A DNA stretch of 8,974 nt from CALAED01 sp937891035. GTDB lineage: Bacteria; Actinomycetota; Actinomycetes; Streptosporangiales; Streptosporangiaceae. Position 1 is the first letter of the stretch. The number at the start of each line of letters is the position of its first letter. The stretch is taken from positions 1 to 8,974 of the forward strand of contig DASQSZ010000149.1 in NCBI GenBank assembly GCA_035642125.1, written 5' to 3'. Shown here piece after piece: positions 1 through 6,538 of the stretch. Below the pieces are notes generated by a model. It searched no databases. It was not told the origin of the DNA and saw only the letters and a list, made by a program, of their open reading frames with translations. The position numbers and the translations under genes were made by a program.

Positions 1-17
1 TTCCGTACGATGGCGGA

Positions 18-1592
18 ATGGCGATAACGCAGAGCGAGGTGCTCGAGCTGCGCGGAGAGCAGCGCCGTCCGCCGCCGCTGCGTGAGTGGCTGGCTCCGCG
101 TCTGCCGGGCGCGCCGCTGCTCGGCTGGCTCGGCCCGATCGCCGTCGCGCTGTTCGCCGGGTTCCTTCGCTTCGATCGGCTGGGCATCCCGCGGGCCGTG
201 GTCTTCGACGAGACCTATTACGCCAAGGACTCCTTCGCCTTGCTCAAGTTCGGCTGGGAGCACAACACCGTCAAGGACGCGGACAAGATCCTGCTCGCCC
301 CCGGCACGGATGTTCGCAACCCGCCGATTTGGGCCGATGGCGCGAGTTTCGTCGCCCACCCACCGGCCGGCAAATGGCTCATCGCCATCGGTGAATGGAT
401 CTTCGGCGCCACACCCTTCGGATGGCGGTTCACCGCCGCGCTGTGCGGCGCGCTGTCGGTACTCATCCTGGCCAGAATCGCCCGCCGGATGACCGGATCC
501 ACCCTGCTCGGCTGCGCCGCCGGCCTGCTGCTCGCACTCGACGGCCTGCACCTGGTGACGAGCCGCACCGCGCTGCTGGACATCTTCGTGATGTTCTGGA
601 TCTTGTGCGCGTTCGGGTGCCTCATCCTCGACCGCGAGCGCTCCCGCGCCCGGCTGGCCACCTTGGTGGCCGAACGCGGCGAGCGGGGCATCGGGCCGTT
701 CCTGCCGCATGGCTGGCGCATCGCCGCCGCCGTTTGCATCGGGTTGGCCTGCGCCACCAAGTGGACGGGCATCTACTACGCCGTCGCCTTCGGGCTGCTG
801 GCGCTGGTGTGGGACATGGGCGCGCGCCGGGCCGCCCGCGTACAACGACCGTACGTGGGCGCGCTGGCCCGCGAGCTGCCGCTGCTGGTCGGGGCCGGCG
901 TCGTCGTCTTCATCACCTACGTCGCCACCTGGTGGGGCTGGATCTTCCGGCCGGGCGGCTGGGGCCGCGGCACGGTGAGCGGCAACCTGCTGATGCGCCC
1001 CTTCGAGGCCATGCCGGAGCTGGGGAAGTACCACAAGCAGATGTGGGACTTCCACACGAACCTGCACGCCAAGCATCCTTACCAGTCGTGGCCGTGGGAC
1101 TGGCCGATCCTGCGCCGGCCGGTCGCGTTCTATTACACCGAGCCCAAGAACGCCTGCGGCGCCTCGGCCAAGTGCTCCAAGGAGATCCTGGGCATCGGGA
1201 CGCCGGCGATCTGGTGGGCGGCCGTGGTGGCGCTCATCCTGATGGTGATCGTCTGGCTTTACCACCGCGACTGGCGCGCCGGGGCGATCCTGGTCGGCTA
1301 CGGCGCCGGCTGGCTCCCCTGGTTCTGGCCGGCCATCGGGAACCGCACCATGTTCTTGTTCTACGCCACCCCGATGCTGCCGTTCATGGTGCTGGCCCTG
1401 GTGATGTGCCTCGGCCTGCTCATCGGGCCGGCCGCCAACCCGGGGCCACGCCGGCTGTTCGGCTCCGCCATCGCCGGCGCCTACATGCTGCTGGTGATCG
1501 CGAACTTCTTCTACTTCTATCCGGTGCTGGCCGCCAAGGTGATCCCCTACGACCAGTGGCACGACATCGTCCGTTTCAAGGATTGGATCTGA
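18..1592 (+). CDS. pmt: Protein O-mannosyltransferase (dolichyl/polyprenyl-phosphate-mannose:protein, GT39)
   Basis: This is an integral membrane glycosyltransferase of family GT39. Family members move mannose from polyprenyl-phosphate-mannose to Ser/Thr of exported proteins on the outer face of the membrane, as does the mycobacterial Pmt. The 524 residues match the usual length of about 520. The first loop carries the catalytic Asp-Glu pair in VFDETYYAKDSF (D64, E65). It is followed by AHPPAGKWLIA (about 113-123), LDGLHLVTSRTALLDIF (about 174-190) and a CATKWTGIYYA segment, all conserved in actinobacterial Pmt. Many hydrophobic segments run from residue 33 to the C-terminus. The C-terminal part holds the EPKNACGASAKCSKEI loop of the four-helix PMT domain. 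No good ribosome binding site precedes the ATG at 18, so the start is uncertain; an in-frame GTG at 39 is an alternative. Only 17 upstream bases are visible, so the promoter is not seen. Confidence 0.95.
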   Translation: MAITQSEVLELRGEQRRPPPLREWLAPRLPGAPLLGWLGPIAVALFAGFLRFDRLGIPRAVVFDETYYAKDSFALLKFGWEHNTVKDADKILLAPGTDVRNPPIWADGASFVAHPPAGKWLIAIGEWIFGATPFGWRFTAALCGALSVLILARIARRMTGSTLLGCAAGLLLALDGLHLVTSRTALLDIFVMFWILCAFGCLILDRERSRARLATLVAERGERGIGPFLPHGWRIAAAVCIGLACATKWTGIYYAVAFGLLALVWDMGARRAARVQRPYVGALARELPLLVGAGVVVFITYVATWWGWIFRPGGWGRGTVSGNLLMRPFEAMPELGKYHKQMWDFHTNLHAKHPYQSWPWDWPILRRPVAFYYTEPKNACGASAKCSKEILGIGTPAIWWAAVVALILMVIVWLYHRDWRAGAILVGYGAGWLPWFWPAIGNRTMFLFYATPMLPFMVLALVMCLGLLIGPAANPGPRRLFGSAIAGAYMLLVIANFFYFYPVLAAKVIPYDQWHDIVRFKDWI

Positions 1593-1640
1593 CGCGGGCG
1601 CCCTAGGCATCGCGGGGCTGAGCAGGGTACGCATGACCCT

Positions 1641-2621
1641 ATGGACGAGGCCCCGCGGACCCGGGCGTGGCGGCACGGGCGGCTGGAGAAGCAGGGGTTT
1701 CCCCCCGCCGAGATCAGCGACTATCTGGAGCGGGACGACACAGTCGTCTGGCTCGACCTTTGCGCGCCCGCGCCGGAGGACCTGCGGGTCGTCAGCGAGG
1801 AGCTTGGGCTCGAGCCGCTCGCCGTCGAAGACGCGCTGAGCGAGCACGAGCGGGCCAAGCTGGACCGGTACGCCGAGCATCTGTTCCTCAACGTCTATTC
1901 GGTGCGGCTCGATACGGACAGCGGCGAGCTGCTGACGTGCGAGGTCTCGGCGTTCGTCACCGAGCGCGCGCTGGTGACCGTGCGGCAGAGCACCGACTTC
2001 GATGTCGACGAGCTCGCCCGGCGGTGGGACGCCGAGCGGGACCTCGCGCAGTACGGTGTGGTCTTCCTGCTCCACATCCTGCTCGACGTGATCGTCGATG
2101 AGCATTTCGCGGCCGTACAGGCGCTGGACGCCGAGCTGGATGCTCTGGAGGACCTGCTCTTCGAGGAGCGTGTCGGCGATCAGACCGTCCAGCGCCGCAC
2201 CTTCGAGCTGCGCAAGAGCCTCGTGTTGCTGCGCCGGGTGGTGCTGCCCATGCGGGAGGTCGTCAACACGTTGCTCCGGCGGGATCTGCGCATCGTGCCC
2301 GACTCGATGGCGCCGTACTTCCAGGACGTCTATGACCACGTGCTGCGCGCCGCCGAATGGACCGACAGCCTCCGCGACCTGATCACCAGCATCTTCGAGA
2401 CCCGCATCGCGATGCAGGGCAACCGGCTCAACCAGGTGATGAGAAAGCTCACGGCATGGGCGGCGATCATCGCGCTGCCGACCGCCGTCACCGGCTTTTA
2501 CGGGCAGAACGTCCCGTACCCCGGGTTGGAGCAGCACTGGGGGTTCGTGGTCAGCACGGTGGTGTGGGCGGTCGGCGGCGTGACGTTGTACGTCCTGTTC
2601 CGCCTGCGCAAGTGGCTGTGA
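1641..2621 (+). CDS. corA: CorA-family magnesium/cobalt transporter, GQN variant
   Basis: This is a CorA-type divalent cation channel, which works as a homopentamer and admits Mg2+ (also Co2+ or Ni2+ in relatives). The 326-residue length is typical. The N-terminal cytosolic alpha/beta domain (about 30-150) includes VVWLDLCAP, LGLEPLAVEDAL and HLFLNVYSVRL. A long charged helical region (about 150-265) forms the family's stalk. Two transmembrane helices lie at about 270-286 and 301-320, and a positively charged tail RLRKWL ends the protein. The selectivity signature between the helices reads FYGQNVPYPG, so the usual GMN is GQN (288-290). I believe this variant occurs in other actinobacterial homologues but could not check it. 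The ATG at 1641 has AGCAGGG at 1621-1627 upstream, at a rather long spacing. The gene follows pmt by 48 bases and may be cotranscribed. It converges on the esterase gene. Confidence 0.93.
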   Translation: MDEAPRTRAWRHGRLEKQGFPPAEISDYLERDDTVVWLDLCAPAPEDLRVVSEELGLEPLAVEDALSEHERAKLDRYAEHLFLNVYSVRLDTDSGELLTCEVSAFVTERALVTVRQSTDFDVDELARRWDAERDLAQYGVVFLLHILLDVIVDEHFAAVQALDAELDALEDLLFEERVGDQTVQRRTFELRKSLVLLRRVVLPMREVVNTLLRRDLRIVPDSMAPYFQDVYDHVLRAAEWTDSLRDLITSIFETRIAMQGNRLNQVMRKLTAWAAIIALPTAVTGFYGQNVPYPGLEQHWGFVVSTVVWAVGGVTLYVLFRLRKWL

Positions 2622-2622
2622 C

Positions 2623-2636
2623 GATCTCTCTAGATC
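2623..2636. terminator. Short inverted repeat between convergent corA and esterase stops
   Basis: GATCT (2623-2627) and AGATC (2632-2636) can form a five-pair stem around the loop CTCT, overlapping the esterase stop codon. It is the only hairpin available in the 8-base gap between the two converging genes. It is short and AT-leaning for a high-GC organism and has no T-tract, so a terminator role is only suggested. Confidence 0.2.
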
Positions 2637-4090
2637 TCCACCTTGTCCCAAAGGAGCCGCTCGTCGGCCCGGGGGTCGTGGACGACGCGGGCGCCATCCC
2701 CGTCGAAGACCATCACGGGCCGGGTCGCGGGGTCGTACGGCGCCCAGCCGGGATCGCCTGAGGTCGCGAAGTCGACCCAGGCGCGATGCATCAGCGCGCT
2801 CAGCGACCGCGGCGGATCGTCCCCGACGAGGCCGCCGCGCCCAAGGTTGCCGAAGACGAAGCCGATTTCCAGGGCGTGGCAGGCCCCGAGGTCGTGTACG
2901 GGCGTCCTCCACGCGAATTCATACATATGGGTGGCATCGCCCCGCCCCTCCGCTACCCGACAAGTCGGGATACGGAAGAACGAATCGGTGATGATCGCGC
3001 ACAGGACGTCGCCCGGCGCGGCGCCGGGCCGATTGCCCTGATAGACCTCGGCGATCGCCGGATCGAGCCCGCGCCGCTCAAGGATCCCGTGGAGCCTCTC
3101 CGGTGTGACCCCCTGCGCCAGGCCCGTCGGTACCAGGAAGAAGCGATACTCCTCTGCCGTCGTGCCCGTCAGCAGGGGAACCCCACTTCCCGCCCCCTCC
3201 GCGATCGCGTCGATGGGCCGCTGCCGCAGCAGGTCCCCGTCGATGACCGGGACGTACGGGAGATTGGCCCGTACCGTCGACTCCCCCCACCGGGCCGGAT
3301 CGGGGCGGGCGGCGAACTCGTCCGACAGGGCCGCCTGCACTGGGATGATCTTCTCCGGCGGCACGGCGGCGAACCCCTCCGCGGTCGGCGGCACCCCGAG
3401 TCGCTCCGCCAGCTCCCGCGTGACCATGAGGGCGTCCTCGGCCGTCTGCGCCACCTGTCCGGCGCCGCTCTGCGCGATCGCCTTGTGGAACAAGCCCAGA
3501 TCCAGCGACAGCAGCGTCGTGACGCTCATCCCGCCGGCGGACTCCCCGAACACGGTGACGTTCTCCGGATCACCGCCGAAGCCCGCGATGTTGTCCCGTA
3601 CCCACTCAAGCGCCGCGATCTGGTCGAGCAACCCCCGATTGGCGGGCGCCCCGGGCAACTGGAGGAATCCCTCCACGCCCAGCCGATAGTTGATGGTGAC
3701 GTAGACGACCCCGGAGCGCGCGAAGTGCGTCCCGTCGTAGTGCGGCACCGCCCCCGACCCGTTGCGGAAGGCCCCGCCGTGGATCCACACCATGACCGGC
3801 CGCCCCGCCGCGCCCTCGGGCGCCCAAATGTTGAGGTTGAGGCACTCCTCACCCGGAATGATCGGGTCATCGAGCAGCGACGCGAACACCGCCCGATACG
3901 GGGGCTTCGGGGCGGTCGGTCCGTACTCGAGCGCGTCCCGCATCCCGTCCCACGGCTCGGGCGCCACCGGCGCCCGGAACCGATTGACCCCGAACGGCGC
4001 GGCGGCATACGGCACCCCCAGGAACCGGGCCACCCCCTCCGCGACGCTCCCCCGCACCTTCCCGTACGACGTGGCCACGATCGGCTCCAT
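2630..4090 (-). CDS. Type-B carboxylesterase (alpha/beta hydrolase, para-nitrobenzyl esterase-like)
   Basis: This is a serine esterase of the carboxylesterase type-B family; the natural ester substrate is unknown. The 486-residue protein has all family landmarks: EECLNLNIW (81-89), oxyanion-hole HGGAF (104-108), nucleophile elbow FGESAGG with Ser184, the acid residue in GTTAEEY (Glu314) and the catalytic His in CHALEIGFVFG (His405). No signal peptide is evident, so it is probably cytoplasmic. The frame is open five codons further, to a GTG at 4105. The GGGAGGAG box lies inside that stretch, 5-12 bases before the ATG at 4090, so 4090 is chosen as the start. The gene diverges from the tRNA across 100 bases that must hold both promoters. 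Its stop codon lies 8 bases from the corA stop. Confidence 0.94.
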   Translation of the reverse strand: MEPIVATSYGKVRGSVAEGVARFLGVPYAAAPFGVNRFRAPVAPEPWDGMRDALEYGPTAPKPPYRAVFASLLDDPIIPGEECLNLNIWAPEGAAGRPVMVWIHGGAFRNGSGAVPHYDGTHFARSGVVYVTINYRLGVEGFLQLPGAPANRGLLDQIAALEWVRDNIAGFGGDPENVTVFGESAGGMSVTTLLSLDLGLFHKAIAQSGAGQVAQTAEDALMVTRELAERLGVPPTAEGFAAVPPEKIIPVQAALSDEFAARPDPARWGESTVRANLPYVPVIDGDLLRQRPIDAIAEGAGSGVPLLTGTTAEEYRFFLVPTGLAQGVTPERLHGILERRGLDPAIAEVYQGNRPGAAPGDVLCAIITDSFFRIPTCRVAEGRGDATHMYEFAWRTPVHDLGACHALEIGFVFGNLGRGGLVGDDPPRSLSALMHRAWVDFATSGDPGWAPYDPATRPVMVFDGDGARVVHDPRADERLLWDKVEI

Positions 4091-4172
4091 CAGGGCTCCT
4101 CCCACGACTTCCAGGCTCCATCCAGCAGTGCATCACAACCCCACCGGCGCGCGAACACCCCCGCCGGTTTGC

Positions 4173-4178
4173 TAACCT
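4173..4178 (+). promoter_or_regulatory. Candidate -10 element of the tRNA promoter
   Basis: TAACCT lies 13 bases before the first base of the mature tRNA, within GTTTGCTAACCTTGC. It resembles the TANNNT -10 box of vegetative actinobacterial promoters. No convincing TTGACA-like -35 box is visible at the expected distance. The same 100-base region must also serve the divergent esterase gene. Confidence 0.35.
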
Positions 4179-4190
4179 TGCGGAGTCCTT

Positions 4191-4267
4191 GGGGCTGTAG
4201 CGCAGTCCGGTAGCGCACCTCGTTCGCATCGAGGGGGTCAGGGGTTCAAATCCCCTCAGCTCCACCA
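4191..4267 (+). tRNA. tRNA-Ala, anticodon CGC
   Basis: The cloverleaf folds completely. The acceptor stem pairs GGGGCTG (4191-4197) with CAGCTCC (4257-4263), the D stem GCGC with GCGC, the anticodon stem CCTCG with CGAGG, and the T stem AGGGG with CCCCT around the loop TTCAAAT. The anticodon loop TTCGCAT gives anticodon CGC (4225-4227), which reads GCG. The third acceptor pair is G:U (G3:U70), the identity element of alanine tRNA, so two features agree on alanine. The discriminator is A (4264) and the CCA end is encoded at 4265-4267. The gene stands alone, divergent from the esterase gene. Confidence 0.97.
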
Positions 4268-4603
4268 CGGATTTCCCGAGAATTGGGCCGCTCACCAGCG
4301 GCGATACCTCGCATGCAGGGGCTCCCTTCAAGTCCGTTGGGAGACGTCAGGTCAGTGATCGTCTCCTATTCGTCTCCCAGTTGATCAAGGGGCCTTCATG
4401 GCGATCATGATCACTCACGCCGAGCGTGCGCCTGGCAGCGCCGAGCAACCAACCTGCTGGCTCTATTTCTCGCATGGCCCCCTCGTGCCTGGTTGGGCGC
4501 CATCAGGAGACATTTCGCGTGTTACCGCTCGGTAGGGGCGATACCGCCCGGGCGCCTGGCATGGGTGTGACGTCACCGACGGCTGAGAAAGGCGCACCGC
4601 GGT
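4268..4603. other. Gene-free stretch downstream of the tRNA
   Basis: I see no convincing gene on either strand between the tRNA and the promoter at 4604. The only small open frame considered is a 42-codon one on the minus strand (4475-4347), with a GAGGGGG box too close to its ATG and no recognisable sequence. The stretch holds nested CGTCTCC repeats (4338-4379), the palindrome TTGATCAA (4381-4388) and GATCATGATC (4402-4411). Its place directly 3' of a tRNA is where integrative elements insert, but there is no integrase and no repeat of the tRNA end in the window. Confidence 0.5.
4338..4379 (+). repeat. Nested inverted and direct repeats, possible tRNA terminator
   Basis: TGGGAGACG (4338-4346) is a perfect inverted repeat of CGTCTCCCA (4371-4379). 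Its inner seven bases also pair with a second CGTCTCC copy at 4360-4366. One left arm can therefore form either of two hairpins, with loops of 13 or 24 bases. No T-tract follows either hairpin. The site is about 70 bases after the tRNA and could end its transcript, or it could be a protein-binding site or element scar. Confidence 0.4.
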
Positions 4604-4628
4604 GTTCGGATCGCGCTGCGACGGGTAA
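4604..4628 (+). promoter_or_regulatory. SigB/SigF-type stress promoter before the 62-residue gene
   Basis: GTTC (4604-4607), a 15-base spacer and GGGTAA (4623-4628) match the actinobacterial general-stress promoter pattern (GTTT or GNNT, N14-16, GGGTA) except for the last base of the -35 box. Transcription would begin near 4635, giving a leader of about 35 bases before the ATG at 4671. The promoter before the DUF2795 gene has the same GGGTAA box and the same spacer length. The assignment rests on motif match and position only. Confidence 0.5.
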
Positions 4629-4670
4629 ACGCACACTTTCCCCGCGAAAGACTTCGGAAGGATGGCGACG

Positions 4671-4859
4671 ATGCCCAACCCTCAGCAGCCGGAACTGCGG
4701 CGCGCCGAGCGCGGCGGCACTGCCGATGATGCCGCCAAGCAGATCCCGGAGAAGACGCGGCTGAAGGGCCGCCCGCCCGGAACTGACAAGGGCACGAAGG
4801 GCGGCGGCGCGGGCCCGCGCAAGAAACCACCCGGGCAGAGCCCTCCCCACCCGGACTGA
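4671..4859 (+). CDS. Small basic Gly/Pro/Lys-rich hypothetical protein (62 aa)
   Basis: I do not recognise this protein family. The frame is open from an ATG at 4662, but GGAAGG (4656-4661) abuts that codon directly. The second ATG at 4671 stands nine bases after the box and is the likelier start. The product is hydrophilic, with no membrane segment or cysteine. It has an acidic/basic mixed N-terminal half and a tail from about residue 29 dominated by Lys, Gly, Arg and Pro (LKGRPPGTDKGTKGGG, then RKKPPGQSPP). It is probably disordered and may bind nucleic acid or another acidic partner; that is inference from composition alone. A SigB-like promoter lies 43 bases upstream. The pyruvyl transferase gene starts 16 bases after its stop, so the two are probably one transcript. 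Confidence 0.65.
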   Translation: MPNPQQPELRRAERGGTADDAAKQIPEKTRLKGRPPGTDKGTKGGGAGPRKKPPGQSPPHPD

Positions 4860-4875
4860 ACCGGCATAAGAGTCC

Positions 4876-5757
4876 ATGAGAGTCCTGGTCACTGGCTGGT
4901 TCAGCTTCCGCCACGGCGAAGCCACCGCCGGTGACGTGCTGAGCCTCCGGGCGGTTGCGGAGGTGCTGCGCGCTGCCGGTGTGCCGTACGAAGTCGCCTG
5001 GAGCCGCGGTTTCCGCAGCGACGGCGTCGACCTTGACCACGCCGGCGCCGATACCTACACGCACCTCGTTTTCGTGTGCGGTCCCCTGCACGGAGAGCAG
5101 ATTGAGGCCCTGCACCGGCAGTTCGCCACCTGCCGTCGCATCGCGGTCGGCGTATCCGTGGTCGACTCGGCCGATCCCGCGGCCACCGGCTTCCACCGCA
5201 TCGTCCCGCGCGACGCGCCGGACGTACCGGCTCAGGTCGATTTGGCCGCGCTGCCCAGCACCGACCCCGTTCCCGTCGTCGCCGTCGTGCTCGCCCACCG
5301 GCAGCGCGAGTACGGCGACCGGGGTCGGATCGACGCGGTCAGCGATACGGTGACCCGCTGGTTGGGCGACCAAGACTGCGCGCGGATCCCGGTGGACACC
5401 AGGCTCGACGCCCACGATTGGCGGCATGGCCGAACGCCGGACCAGATCGCGTCGCTGTTCGCCCGGATGGACGCCGTCGTGACGACGAGGCTGCACGGGC
5501 TGGTGCTCGCGCTCAAGCACGGCGTGCCCGCCCTCGCCGTCGATCCGGTGACCGGCGGCGGCAAGGTGACCGCGCAGGCGCAGGCCTGGGGCTGGCCCGC
5601 CATCCTGCAGCCGGACCAACTCCAGAACGAGGCACTGGAGCGTTGGTGGGACTGGTGCCTGTCAAACGCCGGGCGTAAGGCGGCCGTCAACGCCCACCAG
5701 ACGATCATGACCGAAGGGCTGCGCGACACCCTGACCAATGCCATCACGGGCCGGTGA
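4876..5757 (+). CDS. Polysaccharide pyruvyl transferase family protein
   Basis: This is a 293-residue member of the polysaccharide pyruvyl transferase family (CsaB/WcaK-like). Family enzymes put a pyruvate ketal from phosphoenolpyruvate onto a sugar of a cell-wall or capsular glycan; the acceptor here is unknown. The N-terminus MRVLVTGWFSFRHGEATAGD is a nucleotide-fold start with a G-rich loop and asparagine-free variant of the family's usual opening. VFVCGPLHGEQ (66-76) ends the first half. The diagnostic C-terminal segment is MDAVVTTRLHGLVLALKHGV (198-217), followed by PALAVDPVTGGGK (218-230), matching the family's R-L-H and lysine region. There is no signal peptide or membrane helix, consistent with a cytoplasmic enzyme. 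The ribosome site is weak (AAGAG). No other glycan genes are nearby, which is unusual for the family and leaves the pathway open. Confidence 0.82.
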   Translation: MRVLVTGWFSFRHGEATAGDVLSLRAVAEVLRAAGVPYEVAWSRGFRSDGVDLDHAGADTYTHLVFVCGPLHGEQIEALHRQFATCRRIAVGVSVVDSADPAATGFHRIVPRDAPDVPAQVDLAALPSTDPVPVVAVVLAHRQREYGDRGRIDAVSDTVTRWLGDQDCARIPVDTRLDAHDWRHGRTPDQIASLFARMDAVVTTRLHGLVLALKHGVPALAVDPVTGGGKVTAQAQAWGWPAILQPDQLQNEALERWWDWCLSNAGRKAAVNAHQTIMTEGLRDTLTNAITGR

Positions 5758-6080
5758 GCACGGCGACCGCCAACCGTCGCCCTGCCGTGCGGATCTCGCT
5801 GGGCTTCCCGGCGCCGGGCTTTGCAAAGAAAAAAGCAAGGCGTCCGACCGGTCCTGGATCGCCACAGACCGCAGCCAGGTCCGCCAGGCGATACGGAGGA
5901 TGGCTCCGCAAGGCCAACGCCGACCCGGGGAGGGGGCAGGCCCGGCGAGCCCACCGGATCGCGTCGGCCGGCCGCGCGCCGGTACGTCACGCTCGATCAT
6001 CGCGTCCTCCTCCCAGCGCGCGGCTTCTCCCAGCGCGACCCCTCCCGGCCGGGGTCTTTGACCGGTCCTTCCGGCCTTGC
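5758..6080. other. Intergenic stretch between convergent genes
   Basis: I find no gene I would defend in these 323 bases, which separate the pyruvyl transferase stop from the end of the DUF2795 gene on the other strand. A GTG at 5754 opens a plus-strand frame of 169 codons overlapping the transferase stop. It has Arg/Pro-rich sequence without family features and runs through the DUF2795 gene antisense. A perfect 12-base palindrome CCCGGCGCCGGG lies at 5807-5818 and could help end the transferase transcript. An A-rich patch (GAAAAAAG) follows it. Confidence 0.5.
6047..6076 (-). terminator. Candidate hairpin terminator after the DUF2795 gene
   Basis: GGCCGG (6047-6052) pairs perfectly with CCGGCC (6071-6076). 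Inside this, GGTC (6053-6056) pairs with GACC (6060-6063) around a three-base loop, giving a stacked stem with one bulge. It begins four bases beyond the stop codon of the minus-strand gene. No T-tract follows, which is common for actinomycete terminators. It could act on the converging transcript as well. Confidence 0.4.
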
Positions 6081-6278
6081 TCAGGACACGTTGGCGACTT
6101 CCTTGCTCACGCCGCTCGGCCCCTCGTACTCCCGATCCGGGATCTTGCTGAGCGCTCGCACGATGGTGTCGTCGGCGCCCGAGGACTTGGCATGCTGAAT
6201 GAGCTGGTCTCGCGATGCCGGGTAGTTAATCCCGGACAGGGCCTTTTGGACCTCGATGAATGACGGTTGGTCGGCCAT
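6081..6278 (-). CDS. DUF2795 domain protein (65 aa)
   Basis: This is a 65-residue protein of the DUF2795 family, small helical proteins common in actinobacteria and of unknown function. The family-like core is SFIEVQKALSGINYPASRDQ (6-25), then LIQHAKSSGADD (26-37) and IVRALSKIPDREYEGPSGVS (39-58), spanning the whole protein. There is no membrane segment. The frame is open well upstream, but the ATG at 6278 directly follows GGAGGAGAA on its strand, a strong ribosome site, so this start is chosen. A SigB-type promoter lies about 100 bases upstream and a hairpin follows the stop, so it is probably a single-gene stress transcript. The neighbouring hemerythrin remnant is another type of gene often seen under stress sigma control. 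Confidence 0.88.
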   Translation of the reverse strand: MADQPSFIEVQKALSGINYPASRDQLIQHAKSSGADDTIVRALSKIPDREYEGPSGVSKEVANVS

Positions 6279-6376
6279 TTCTCCTCCAAGTCGAGCGTGT
6301 TCGCGTACCCGCCGTCTTGGTACGGCCTCGGTACGGCTCCCTGTTGCCTCCGCATGATCCGTATGAGTGGTTCGGG

Positions 6377-6401
6377 TTACCCCGTCGGGGCGGATCAAAA
6401 C
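6377..6401 (-). promoter_or_regulatory. SigB/SigF-type stress promoter of the DUF2795 gene
   Basis: Read on the minus strand, GTTT (6401-6398), 15 bases and GGGTAA (6382-6377) match the GTTT-N14-16-GGGTA consensus of SigB in Streptomyces and SigF in mycobacteria in both boxes. Transcription would begin near 6370, giving a leader of about 90 bases to the start codon at 6278. The leader is long enough to hold regulatory structure, though I see none that is clear. No other gene is a plausible target. Confidence 0.65.
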
Positions 6402-6538
6402 TGAACGCTCCGCGGCAAAACCCGAGGTCACGGCGGCTATATGAGGTCATCCCGTACGGCCGAGGGGAGGCCGGCGCGTTCCTCGAGTTGGCCTTTGGTC
6501 GCTCATGAGGTCGCCCGTCGGACTGCCTGGGTTGGCGC

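Noticed and set aside
395..1606. Plus-strand frame of 403 codons inside pmt
   Set aside because: It has the Arg/Ala-rich composition of an out-of-frame reading of high-GC coding sequence. The pmt frame has all conserved motifs.
2786..4213. Plus-strand frame of 475 codons opposite the esterase
   Set aside because: It is a shadow of the esterase gene, which has a complete catalytic triad and a strong ribosome site. The shadow is Arg/Pro-rich with no family features.
3867..4331. Minus-strand frame of 154 codons with VELRGFEPLTPSMRTRCA across the tRNA
   Set aside because: It is the antisense of the tRNA gene. Peptides containing ELRGFEPLTPS are a well-known false annotation produced by reading tRNA genes backwards.
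4347..4475. Minus-strand 42-codon frame ending WETNRRRSLT, considered as an integrase tail next to the tRNA
   Set aside because: There is no integrase catalytic residue or recognisable similarity, and the ribosome-like GAGGGGG is too close to the ATG. Not enough to call it a gene or a remnant.
4573..5619. Minus-strand frame of 348 codons opposite the pyruvyl transferase
   Set aside because: It is a shadow with His/Arg/Gly-rich composition. The plus-strand frame holds the TTRLHG family motif.
5754..6263. Plus-strand frame of 169 codons starting at the overlapping GTG after the transferase
   Set aside because: Its sequence is low-complexity Arg/Pro/Ala, and it runs antisense through the DUF2795 gene, which has a promoter and a ribosome site.
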